A DNA stretch of 64,000 nucleotides from Atherix ibis (lineage: Eukaryota; Arthropoda; Insecta; Diptera; Athericidae). Shown one piece after another: positions 12,079 to 23,530 of the stretch. How positions within the stretch are numbered: position 1 is the first letter of the stretch; every line of letters begins with the position of its first letter. A program made the position numbers and the translations under genes. The DNA lies in NCBI GenBank assembly GCA_958298945.1, contig OY282610.1:30206167-30270166 (forward strand), read 5' to 3'. The notes beneath the pieces were generated by a model. That model was given only the letters and a program-made list of their open reading frames with translations, did not search any database and was not told the DNA's origin.

Positions 12079-13099
12079 ATTGAAATCCTGATTTATTTTA
12101 AAAGAAAAAATTATTCCAATAGGTGACGGTCAAAATGTTCGTAATATGTTGAAGGGTCTGTTCTTATTTCTGTTCTGTATTAAATCAAATATCAGAAAAT
12201 TTGTTTATTTTTTGTCGGAATTTTATTTGTAAAATTATTTTTCAAAATATTTTATCTGTAAATGAATTTATTTGAGCCCAACGACCAACTCATTACCAAA
12301 ATAGTATAAATTGTTTCCATTCCAAATGGTTTAAAAAGAAAAATATTTAATTTAATTATCATAGTCCCAGTCATTTGCAAATACAATATATTATTTTGTC
12401 GATATCCTTTAAAAGTTTTGCTGTTATATTCATTGTAAAATGCTTTAACCAATCGAATGTAACTGATAATGCTATTTACTGTTATCACCTCCATTTAAAC
12501 CTGGAAAATAACAGACTTAATTGAAGTTGAACAGTGCCCTTTTTCGGGGCCTCCGGTAGTGAATGAGGGTGTCACTATTGCACCTTCCTTATAAGGATTG
12601 AAAAAATATATATTGACTCGTTTATATCCTCCTATATTGAAAGTTGATGATATTTTTTTTAATAAACAGAATCAGCACCTTTTGTTAAATGATGCGTGCA
12701 GACAAGTTGCCTTACTTTATAGAAACTGAAAGCTCTAATTTAGTTATTCTTACAGAAGAATGGGGAGAGACATAGTATAATAACAAAAATAAATATAAAT
12801 AGCGTCTTTTTTATCAAGTATACAATTTTTTCTTATACCTCATTGAAAAAAGACCTTATCAGAAGGAAGAACAAATGAAATGAGAAGAATTTCTAATAAC
12901 TTCTATTCGTGATTCTATTCGAAAAAAAATTTCTGAGAACACAGCCAATATGAAAATAATTATTTCTCATATTTTATCATTTATCGAAATACAAAAACGA
13001 AAATATTTTCTTATAGATAAATATCTATATTATTTTTTAGTAAAATTTTCACTAACAACTATGTAATATCAAGGAAGGATTTTTTGTGCAAACAATCAA
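12079..13099. other. AT-rich DNA, no gene recognised
   Basis: A few short open frames occur without recognisable content. The block near 12530-12600 is somewhat GC-richer but unassigned. Confidence 0.55.
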
Positions 13100-13660
13100 A
13101 TTATTCAAAGAAAGGAAATAAAAATTGCAAGAATCCCAACAAAGGGGATTGGAAAACTATAGGAATATCTCTTTCTGACAAATCCTCGTTGAAAGATATA
13201 GGCGTATCCCAGAAGTTGTTGTCATGGCTTTTCCAAAATTTCTGAGCCTTTCCAAGGCTAGAATTTTCTATTTCTGAGACTCTCAAGAATTTTTTTATAA
13301 AAAATAAAAATCCCTTCTTATCAGATTCAATATTAATCAACAGTTTGACATCATATGACACTTTACTCGTTCCACAATTTTATCAGCTCTTTTTGCTAAA
13401 AGCCTTCCTGAACGAAGTTTGTCCTCAATTGCTTCTTGGCGCCACAACCCCCCCCCCCCCCCTAAAATGCTTTTGCATCTGGAAAACTTCTGCGCTTGAT
13501 AAGAAATGATCCCCATAGGATCGTTGCAACTTTTCATAAGTTAAACTGAAAGATTCAAAAAGCTTAATACAAAATTTGATGACTACGTAAAAATAACTTC
13601 ACTTACCATTCTCTATAGGATAGCCGGACAAGGTAGAAACTTTCAGTGCAGTCTCATCAA
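13100..13660. other. unassigned segment, possible transposon relic
   Basis: Minus-strand frames contain KLRSGRLLAKRADKIVERV, vaguely like the SGRP linker of mariner transposases, but no catalytic motif follows. At 13621-13655 the sequence AGCCGGACAAGGT and following bases resemble a segment near 23400-23440. I cannot name the element. Confidence 0.3.
13448..13462. repeat. poly-C tract (15 C)
   Basis: An uninterrupted run of 15 C, striking in an AT-rich window. Its length should be treated with caution because homopolymers are error-prone in sequencing. Confidence 0.9.
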
Positions 13661-14099
13661 TTTTCTGCTATTTATATATACTCATGAAAATTTATATGTT
13701 TGGTAACAGGAATAATAAAGGTAGAAGCGCAAATATTTCTTGTTATCTACAATAACGATCCCTTACGAAAATGTACAAAACGAGAAATTCTGTGTAAAAT
13801 GGAAATAGAGAAAAAAAAATCAATTGAAAAAGCTCATTTGAAAATAGGAACAGAAAAATAAATGCACCTAAAAGAAAATGGGAAAATAACATTGTAAGAT
13901 TGTGAAAAGTCATACGATTGAATCTGGAATGCGATACTTTTCGCTATAGATAAAAGGACTCATACTTTTAGGAATGTTCAATATTTTCCAATACGAGCAT
14001 CTAGATTGAATTTAGGTATTTACTAGCTGACTAGATTATCTAGAAAATTTTAGTGAAGTGAAATAGAGCATTTTGTTGGTCTCTTTTGTCCAGTTAACT
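13661..14099. other. no gene recognised
   Basis: AT-rich; nothing identifiable. Confidence 0.5.
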
Positions 14100-14900
14100 T
14101 GAAAACAGCCGTATTCGATGGCGGAATAATATCCAGTAAATCAGCACTGAGGAGATCCAGAAATGCATCTGGCATTCATTTGGGTCTAATCTGAGTTGGG
14201 CTACTGTAAAATTGGCGCCTAGTGGTCGGTTGCTGGTGGTATTTGGTAGCTATTCGTCGGTGGCTTTTTAAGATTGGTGGTAAGTGAAGACGACTATTAT
14301 CGTTGCCATTTCCATTGCTCCACAATATCCTGGTTAAGCTATCATAGCGGATCTCGGACTCATACTTTGGCATGGTATCATCGAAAAGGTTAGAGTGCAG
14401 CGACTATACGATGGTTATCTAAGCTGCCACACCATATTTTTGGTATGGTATTGGCTACCAAACATGGACCATAGTAGATATTCGAACATTTCGAACTGAT
14501 GCGTTCACATGCTCATATTTTAGATCGTCCATGTCATACTCGTAGTGAACCGAGCCTGACCAGACTCATCGTCATTTCTAACGATTTGGTTCATTCGCTT
14601 CTGCATATCCTGTCCTCATCTACAGTTTAGTCAATCTGATCCATATTCGCTGTTAGTCGACGGATGATGACTATGACAGCCATGAGGACTTGTATTATTT
14701 TCCACATCCGATTTAACTCTAAATTGTGAATGTGACACCATTTTCTTCATACAATTGCAATGCAATTTCATTCGTTTCGGAAGCTGAACATTATCAGAGA
14801 CACAAAGTGAGAAGGGAAAATTATTCCAACTAGGACGGCAAAGAGAATAAGTATGAGAAATAACCGAGTTCAAAATATCATGTTTTGTTTAAATTTTAAG
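14100..14900. other. GC-richer block with short open frames, unassigned
   Basis: Base composition is more balanced than in the flanks. Minus-strand frames of 65 and 80 codons (14176-14373, 14631-14873) have mixed residue content, for example GCHSHHPSTNSEYGSD, unlike AT-driven frames. I see no domain, and I cannot show splice sites joining them. It could hold host exons, a conserved non-coding element, or an old repeat. Confidence 0.3.
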
Positions 14901-15923
14901 GGGACATGCAAAGACTAAATGAAAGTACTCATAGGTTACATGAACAATCAAAATTGTGAATTACTGGATTTTAGGCAAAGATCGTTTTGCACTGCAAGCA
15001 CCATCAACTGAAATGTACAAGGACGACTGCTCGTATAAGTTTATGGATGGAGAATAGAATACGGAAGAATCGCATATGAAAACGCCCATGATTATGACAG
15101 TAGCCAAAAATTAATTATCCATGAATTAAGAAGCATAAATTTGTCTTTCATAATCTTAAATACTGACATTGTTAAATATGTGCAAATACCGATACAGATA
15201 TTAGTACACCTGCTAGCAATCGTATTCCGTTACGTTTTAGTATAAATTTCTGTACTTTTAACCTATTACCTTCTGACGGTGTTGACAGTCTGACATAGTA
15301 GTAAATTCGAAAATAATTTAGCATAAATTTCTGGAGTTAAACTTTCGTCAGGATATATCACATAACCGGTTGGGCTATAATATAGTGCATTCTTTGATAT
15401 ATATTGTAGAATATTCTATTATCCATTTAGGTATTTTTGTTATCATTATTAACTAATCCTTTTCACCTGAAGCTAAATATTTTCACTTTTGCATTCAATT
15501 CTTTTTCATTTTTCTATGTGTAATTAAATAGTGCTTTGCATAACCATTTTTAAGAGAGCATTCAATAAAAGGCTTCTAGTTGAAGAAGGAAATATGTTAA
15601 CTCATACGCTAAAAAGGCACTTCACTGCACTTTATTTGGTTGACTTAGCATATGATACCTGACGTAATCCTTATATTAATACTATTCAAAGTTGATATTA
15701 TGATTTATGAGATATTATAGATTTCGAAAATTATTTTTTATATACTCGTACCTTCTTCGTATGCACATCTAGATTGGCATCAAGGATTTTGTATGAGCGT
15801 ACATCCTTAAATTTACTCTTCTATGTATGAATGCATGTGCTCACTTAAAAAGAAAACTTTTGCTAATGTCCAACATTTTCTATTTAGCAAAATGTAGTTT
15901 GAATTTTCCAGAATATTATTATA

Positions 15924-15957
<34 letters not shown>

Positions 15958-17559
15958 TTTTTTGAATAGCGTTTACTCTTTGAAAGTAGTACTGTATTAC
16001 CATAATAAGTTTGTGAGTCCTCAACATTATATCAAATACTTAGAGTAGTATGGACTAACGAACAGGAACCAAATTAAATCGTAATCGTAATTTTAAGATA
16101 GCCACTTATATTCGAGATGATAAAAGTATGAAAATTTTATACAAAAGTTATATATGCATTTGTGAGTACACTGATCTCACATACTGTTAGTATGCATACG
16201 AATTAACTTAAATTTATTATATTTATAATCCATATACTCTGTAATATTCTCTCCTGTTTTCACTCAGCCATATGATCTTTTATGGTATTTGGTACTGTGC
16301 TATAAGTTAAAAACTAAAACTCTTGAAAATTTATAGTGAAGAAATGAAATTCTATATTTTTCGTATGCAAATGCCAAATGCAGAAGTGTTTAAGGAATAT
16401 TCAAATGTACACTCTAGTTTATAGTTAACTTGGTTTTATGTAATGCAATGTAAATTGTTAACTATAAAGAAGCAAAACAGAATAGACTAGAATAGAAATG
16501 AAATGAATTTAGTAAAATTCAATTTTCCACTTCTAAGATACAAACAAAAACTCAGTTATGATAGTACAAGTAAAAACAAAGAAGAACTTCCTGTAGCTAG
16601 TATAGATGATCTAAAAACTTTGTTCATCTGCACGTTTTTGCATACTCTGATCTTGGTAAAAGTATGCTAATGTGAGCAAGCAAGCTGAAAAAGTTATTCG
16701 AATATTTTTCTAATATACATAGAAGATGTTACTATCGAATGACATTTCCATCAAAAATTTAGAAAGTTTTTTTTTTAACAATATGATTAATAATAAAATA
16801 TATGAAATTAAAATTCTTCTCAGATTGGATACTTTTTTGAGTGAATTTTTATTAAGAAAATTCTACAAAAAAATATTAGTTATTATCATCTTATTGAAAA
16901 GCTAAGCATTTTTCTTTCTTATTAATATTTATTTTTTATTAAGAATATAGTGCGAAAATTGAGAAAAAAAAGCTTACTAGTCAATTAAGCTTAATATGTT
17001 AAATTGATCTCACTAAGAATTTTTAATAATAAATTTCATACTTTTAACTTTTTTATATGGTATTAGTAATTTGCTTTTAACACAGTTTGTTGTAAAAAAA
17101 ATTTGGAGAACTTGAAATGGAACCAATTAAAACAAAAATTATTCCCCATTGATATATTTTATTTATAAAAAAGAAAATCATTATTTTTGCTTAAATAAAA
17201 ATGTTTTAAAAAAAATTCAAACCAAAACATTCATTTTGCAGCATAAAAATCTATTCAAGAATAGAAAAAATAATTTATTTCCAAAAAATATATTAAATTT
17301 CAATTTTTTACTTAATAATGTCCTAAACTCTAGGATGCTGGGGTCCTAAGCGCCAGATGACGTGAGTTGTACATATTTGAGTATAAATGTTGTTAAAAAT
17401 TATTTTCCAAAAATTAATTACAATCCTTAAGGTACTATTAATTAAAAGACTTTTTTTTGAAGATAAAAACCAGATAGTATTTTTCAAAAATTACATAATC
17501 GAATTTTTTAAGTGATTGATTTTAGCTCATTTTGAAATGTTTGGTCCGATTTTTTTATT
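14901..17559. other. AT-rich DNA, no gene recognised
   Basis: No coding or RNA feature recognised. The stretch contains the ATT microsatellite at 15924. Confidence 0.6.
15924..15953. repeat. (ATT)n microsatellite
   Basis: About ten consecutive ATT units. Confidence 0.92.
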
Positions 17560-17905
17560 TTTTGTTTGTTTGTTTTTAATATTTTTTTAAGGGATGAAAG
17601 TCGTCTTTAAATTTTATTTTTGTATAAAGGAACTTTATAGTTAATGGTTAGTTTTAATTCTTTGTCTAAAAATTTCATGTAAAATGTTTGTCTAGGTATG
17701 GTCATAAAATGCTAATATATATTGAAGGGGATAGTTTTTTGGCAAAGAGTAAAAGTAACATGAACACTCTTTCGTTCGTTTACTTTTATTTGTCACATTC
17801 TAAACAAGTTTCAAAGAAAATCAATATGGTTTTTGAAATGGTAAAATAGAGTGTTTGGGTTTTGGTGATGCCGCAAAATAGCCTACTGAGCTCTCAACTT
17901 TATAA
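17560..17905 (-). mobile_element. jockey-clade LINE fragment
   Basis: Minus-strand reading gives AASPKPKHS just after where the YADD motif would sit, then NKSKRTKECSCYFYSLPKN, matching the (K)(V)NE.KS.(H)V(T)FTL..K..P block of jockey RTs, then KELKLTINYKVPLYKNKI, the segment before KPIWTYG. The nucleotide string TGGCAAAGAGT..AA.TAACATGAAC near 17740 is shared with the fragment at 63597. Strongly decayed. Confidence 0.65.
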
Positions 17906-19439
17906 TAAAAAAATAATAATTAATGGATTTACTGCAACTTTGTCCTGTATCGATATGTAAAAATAATAAAAATTACTTTGCGTTATCTATCAGAACATGT
18001 ATAAGATAAAAAGTTAAATGAATTTTACAAAATGGAAAGATTAGTATCTACATTTTTATTTCGTAAACTTATGATATTATTAATAAGAAGCAAAATAAGA
18101 AAATTTTTGATAATATGTGCACTTTTCACATAACTTAAAATGATAGAAAGAGGAAAAAATTTAAATATATATTTTTTTTAAATATTCATGGTATATACTC
18201 TCACTTGCATTTAATATATGAATTTATATATGTACAAAATTAAATTATCCACCCTTTTGCCTATACGCTCATATCAGATATGAGAGCCTTTTCCGTGCTG
18301 TGAATTTATGTAGCATTATTTTATTCTCACGTCTGAACGCAAATTGAAGTATTTTATTAATTTTCAAATATTTATTTATCCTTACTATATGAATTAAGTT
18401 GAAAAATTATTAATATTTTCACTTTAGTAAATATATGAATGTATAATTAATACTACTGAACAAACATATGAACGTGTGAAAATTCCTAGCAAAAAAGAAA
18501 CGCAGATGAATTAATTTAATTTTTAATATAACAATTCGATGCATTACACTAGGAAAGAGTAATGCACTCAATTAATATAGATATTTTCATATAAGACTGT
18601 AGATAATATACTTTTTCCAAGTAAAAACTACTCCTACTTTCCTTAATATATTGTGGAATAGCCAAAAAGTTAAATGTCAATAAATGGCTTTACATGTAAA
18701 AATTTTATTTTAAATTTATCGGATGAATAACTATATTTGTATTTAATTCTATGGTTAAAATAATATAAAAATATATTTGAAAATTTTTATTTGATAAAAA
18801 CTCTTTACAATATTTATTAAAAAAAATTAATTGATATAATCAAGAAGCAATTAAATTTTATCATTTAATTTAAAAGCACAGATATACAAAATTCACATTA
18901 AAAAAGTATACGTGTAGATAGAAATTAAAGCGTGCAAGAAAATTTATTAAAAAATGAAAACTTTTGGGATGGAAAATATTGTATGCACATACATCAGAAA
19001 TTATTGTAAATGGTTAAAAAAAATTTAGCAAATTTCTTTTCATGTTTCTTAGTGTCACACAAGTTGTAAGAGCGGACCTCCTTAATGGACCCTTTCCTTA
19101 TTGAAACTGTCCAAAAACCTGTCTTTTGATATATGTTAAATTCCCGTATGATAATTATTAATAATTACTTTTGTTTCCACAACCATCTTCTCACAACCTT
19201 TTTAAATGAATTCTTTCCATTCATCTCAGAGCTGAAAAGTGATCCATCCTTCCTTGCTGTTAATTTCCAAACCCCATTTTTTGCACTCGCACTAGAAACA
19301 GTCGCTAGATGTGAGAAAGAATATTTACGATCCATCCATCTACAGAAAACTCGTGCGGCTGTCGATGAATATGTAACATTATTTGGTACCATAGAGATAG
19401 GTTGAATGAAATGTTTTAAGCTCCGGTATAGGAACTTTT
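17906..19439. other. mostly AT-rich DNA, no gene recognised
   Basis: A 90-codon open frame at 19133-19405 has ordinary residue content but no motif I recognise. It lies just upstream of a LINE RNase H relic and may be part of the same element. Confidence 0.5.
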
Positions 19440-19896
19440 TTTTTCATGGAAAACTGTAGGTAATAAAGTCTACAATTTTAACTGCAATCAATCTCCCCAA
19501 AAATTATCAAATAGTTTCTCAGTCTTAGGAGCTCTTCCAAACTCATTAGTTAACCAGGTTCCCAGTTACATTCGATACTGGATATTGAATAGCCTAAAAG
19601 TCGAATTGTATTTGGTTCCAGGTTATGTTGATATCCTCGGTAATGATGACAATAATCAGTTGGATATATTTTTTAAATTCGGGAATCAACACTTTCAGTG
19701 GACTTCTGGTAGCATTTCCCATACATTAAATAAATGACACTTAATCCAGAATATCTTTTAGTTTCGAACAACCAACGAAAAAAAATCTAATATCAACATC
19801 ATCACCAACCGGTGCGAAAACCTATGTCAGCTGAATCAAATAACTCCAGATGTCCCAGTCCTTCAGTTCGATATTTCCAGCATGTTTTTGGCATGC
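19440..19896 (+). mobile_element. LINE fragment with RNase H-like segment
   Basis: Plus-strand translation gives SLVNQVPSYIRYWILNSLKV, then VELYLVPGYVDILGNDDNNQ. The latter corresponds to V.L.WVPGH..I.GNE.AD, the C-terminal RNase H motif of I/R1/LOA-type LINEs. Further downstream, NRCENLCQLNQ follows in frame. The upstream RT is not visible. The fragment is cut by the TA target of the mariner at 19899. Confidence 0.55.
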
Positions 19897-19898
19897 TA

Positions 19899-21092
19899 CG
19901 AATCTCGTTCAATAAGTCCTTAGAAAAAGATGGGAAAAAACTGTTTCTTAAAAAAAAAATTTTGTTTTTCAACATAATCTCCTTTTAGCTCTATACACTT
20001 ATAAAGCTCTATTCACTTCCAACCGTTTTTCCAAAATTTTTATCCCGTCCAAAAAATAGGAGTTCGGAAGTTCTGCAAAATACTCATCCGTTTGAGCAAT
20101 GACGTCCTCGTTGGAAGTGAACCGTCGTCCGCCAAACCATTTCTTCAGATTGGGGAAAAAAAAATAGTCACTCGGGGCCAAATCTGGTGAATAAGCGGGA
20201 TGCTGCAACAATTCCATTCTCAATTCCACAATTTTGGCCATGGAAACAGCGCAGGTGTGCACACGCGCATTGTCCTGATGCAAGAGGATTTTTTTCTTCT
20301 TCAGTTGGGGGCGTTTCTCTTTGATTTCCTCGCTCAACCGTTGCAATAACGACGCGTAATACGCTCTTGTTATTGTTTTTCCTTTTTCCAAGTAGTCGAT
20401 AAAAATGATGCCTTGCGAATCCTAAAAGACCGTGGCCATCAACTTGCCGGCCGATGGCACAGTTTTTGCCTTCTTCGGAGTCCGTTCACCCTTGAAAATC
20501 CACTGTCATGACTGTTTCTTCTTTTCTGGAGTGTAGTAGTGTATGCAGGTTTCGTCCACAGTGACATATCGACTAAGAAATTCGGCAGGATTGCGATGAA
20601 AGAGTGCTAACATAACCTCAGAGTCCACTACACGATTGCGCTTATTCTCCTCTGAGAGCAAACGCGGCACCCATCTTGCCGAAATTTTTTTCACAGACAA
20701 TAGATTTTGTCGATGATTTCAGGAGTAGACACCTCAACTGGGCGTCCTGAACGATGTTTATCTTTTGTGGATGAACGGCCACGTTTAAATGCATTCACCC
20801 AATTGTAAACCGTCGCAAACACAGGTGCAGATGTGTCATGAACTGCATCCAACTCGGCTTTGATTTCTTTCGGGCTTAAGCCTTTCAAATGAAGATATTT
20901 GATGACAGCCCTAAACTCGCTTTTTTCCATTGTTATGCACAAATAAATGTCGTTAACTTTAATCGACGATAGTAATTGACCTACGCTATGGATCGAGCTG
21001 AAATTTTGACAGCTGTGCTGTCGATAATGCTACTTACAAAAAAAACGAGCGCAATTCCTCGGATTTTCTAAGAACTTATTGAACGACCCTCG
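19899..21092 (-). mobile_element. mariner element, family A, copy B (97-bp deletion)
   Basis: 1,194 bp bounded by inverted repeats with the core CGTTCAATAAG(T)(T/C)CTTAG and by TA at 19897-19898 and 21093-21094. The left outer end is slightly altered (CGAATCTCGTTC). It lacks the same 97 bp of coding sequence as copy D. It sits between a plus-strand RNase H LINE relic and a minus-strand LINE tail. Confidence 0.93.
19980..20930 (-). pseudogene. mariner transposase with 97-bp deletion and stops
   Basis: The start ATG is at 20928-20930 (MEKSEFRAVIKYLHLKG). After STPEIIDKI the code jumps out of frame because 97 bp covering the second DNA-binding helix region are missing; reading resumes with VKKISARWVPRLL. 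Further stops are a TAG for Trp in the VFWDSQ segment (about 20423) and a TGA for Ser in the QSSQW segment (about 20509). The catalytic blocks VTVDETC (Trp to Cys), HQDNARVHT and YSPDLAPSDYFFF remain. Inactive. Confidence 0.92.
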
Positions 21093-21350
21093 TATTTACC
21101 GCCATTGCTCTATTGAAGGCAGGGCTCATTTTGTCTTTTGCGACCATAAATGGAGCCAATGTAGACTTTTAGACCACATAACCTGTGATTGCATTAACAC
21201 TCCAGGATGTCGTCATTAAACAGGCTCCGCAATTGTCTATCCTCGAATAAGGCCCCAAAATTCTTTGAAGGATCCTCCTCTTAAATACAGACCAGAGTTC
21301 GTAGTGGTTTTTCATGGTTCAGTAGTAGATTCGATGTTATGGTCATCATT
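21093..21350 (-). mobile_element. LINE fragment, C-terminal tail
   Basis: The minus strand reads FKRRILQRILGPYSRID, matching the (K)(I)LRRI(L/F)GP segment after the RT thumb of insect endonuclease-RT LINEs. Nucleotide similarity with 34520-34740 is clear: CGCAATTGTCTATCCTC is identical and surrounding blocks align, so both come from one family. It begins right at the mariner TA. Confidence 0.6.
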
Positions 21351-23059
21351 TTCGAGCAAAATAATTTAGACTGACTACTATACTCTATGGCCCAATAATT
21401 TCTCTCTATGACCTCTGTCTCAGAGACCTTATATACATGTATACATAAAAAAGTGCATAAATAAATAACAATTTAAAAGTTTTTCTAGTTTCGGCTGGCA
21501 AATAAGAAACTTCTAATACAAATATTTTTTTACTTTAAAAAAAAAATAAGTTTGTGATGCCATAATCCTGAAGGATAAACTGGTTGAACTAACAGCTTCT
21601 CTAACGCATGAAAATTCACATAACAGGATTTTTTAATTAAAATCATTTAAATTACCAAAAAGATCATATACTTTATTCAGTAAATAATAAAAAAATTGTT
21701 AATTACCAGAATATAAGCGTTTTTTTTTTCTTTCTAAACGATTTTATTTATATTTATAATTCAAAAGAATTCGTATATTAATGAAAGCTTATAAACTCTG
21801 CAAGTTTTAATTTATTTCCACGAAATTTCTAATTCCGGTTTTTTCTACTCGAATTATTACATTTTAAAATGATTTCTTATGATTTATCCAAGGAAATGCC
21901 ATAAAATAAATGTTCATTGAAACCTTTTAGATGTAATTTCTTTTGAAAGAAAAAATACGAAAAAGGAACGAAAGCTTACATTCGAAACTTTTGCAGTTCA
22001 GCATTGATGAAAACTATGATGAATGGTGTCATAAAATTTGTTTAAAGGAAATCTTGGAAAATTTTCTCAATACAAATTTTAAAAATATCTTTAATTTTTT
22101 TTTTATTGTACTAATTTCAAAAAATAAAAATTCCTTTCAATTTAATTAATCTTAATATCATAGAAGTGAACATTTGATATAATCGTCAAGTACAGGTGGA
22201 AATTATTTTTTTAACTTAACGCCTCAAGCATATCAAATTTTATTTTGCTGCTACGCAACAAGCCTACTTAACGTTAGACATTTTTGCTATTATTATTTTT
22301 TTTTTTTAATATAAAGTTTAAATCATCAAAATGTATTAAATTGAAGTAGAGAAAAAAACCAATTGCAAGGAAAATTACAAGTTCTCGTATTCTGGAATTT
22401 AGATGAAAAATTACCAATAATGTCTCTAGTATGAATATAATTAGCTTCAAGCCATTGGAATAGGTATTTTGTTCTTATTTTTCGTAGAAAAGATTAGAAA
22501 AATTTCACCTTGCTTTTAAGACATGCATCTTTTATCAAATTAATTTTTCTCCAGTAATTTGAATTTTTTTTTTATCATCTAAATAAAATAAACTCCTCTT
22601 TTAATATTTAGTATTTATAATAATAAATTCTTGGAATATTAGTAGCTGTAGGGATTTTGAAAAAAATTAATCTAACCAGACTGATCATATTCAGAATAAT
22701 ATTCGTTTTTAATTTCAAATTAGGTTAATTAATATTAAAAAAATGCTGCTTATCATAAATTGTTTTTAATGGAAATTATTCATTATTAAAAAATTTTTTT
22801 TAATTCGATTTTAATCAATTTAAAGAAAAATTAATATAATTCAAATCCTAAATCAAAACTGACCGAAAAACCGTATTTGTTAACACGGTTTTATAAATTT
22901 ATTCAAAAATGTTATTAAATTTTGTAGAATTTTATCAAAATTAATAAAAAAATAAATTTCTACTTAATGTTCGATTGTAATTTAACTATTTAATGCGTTT
23001 GTCATACAAAGTGTAGCCCCAAAAATTAATGAGACCGAGTTTTTTGTTTCTGCATTAAT
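21351..23059. other. AT-rich DNA, no gene recognised
   Basis: No family match. The 68-codon frame at 21943 is AT-driven. Confidence 0.6.
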
Positions 23060-23530
23060 TTTATTTTGTTTTTTTAAAGGTACCAATATGATGTCCTTTG
23101 AAAGAATTGACATCATTTCAAGTTCTTCTTATGAAACTAGAAAAAGTTACTCGGACTATGATCAAGTTAATAGAGGACCCGACAAACCACAGGAATCTCC
23201 TTTTTTCGACGTAACAATGGGCTTTGTCAATGTCGCCCAACGAAGTATTTGCAATGTCCGATCAGACGGACTTGTCTACAACAAATTTATCCCACCACTA
23301 GTCTGATGGGATTTCGTTGCTCCAAATTTGGTTGTTTCATTTTGCGAAAAGCACTACAAAAAAACACCTTCACTTATGATGCTATTTTGCGAAGCATACT
23401 TACCGGACAAGGTTAAAACTTTTACTGCTCGTCAAGGAGGTACTAACATCCGCAGTGTTCGCAGATGGTTATCAGTGATGAAGGCAAATTGATCTTAATG
23501 ACATGCGCTATAAAATATAACCCATCTTAT
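23060..23530 (+). other. unassigned segment, possibly an old repeat
   Basis: Composition is more balanced than the flanks. A plus-strand frame from 23088 continues past one stop as VVSFCEKHYKKTPSLMMLFC and AYLPDKVKTFTARQGG. The PDKV.TF.A string is echoed at 13630 (PDKVETFSAV), suggesting two copies of one dispersed repeat. I do not recognise the family. Confidence 0.3.

Noticed and set aside
13337..13537. SGR..(A)KRADKIVERV as a mellifera-type mariner linker
   Set aside because: No WVPHEL, catalytic motif or terminal repeat follows, so it is kept only as an unassigned segment.
21093..21230. Plus-strand zinc-knuckle-like string (C..H..C..DHITCDC) continuing the RNase H LINE
   Set aside because: Nucleotide similarity to 34400-34745 and the minus-strand RRILQRILGP motif better explain this DNA as a minus-strand LINE tail.
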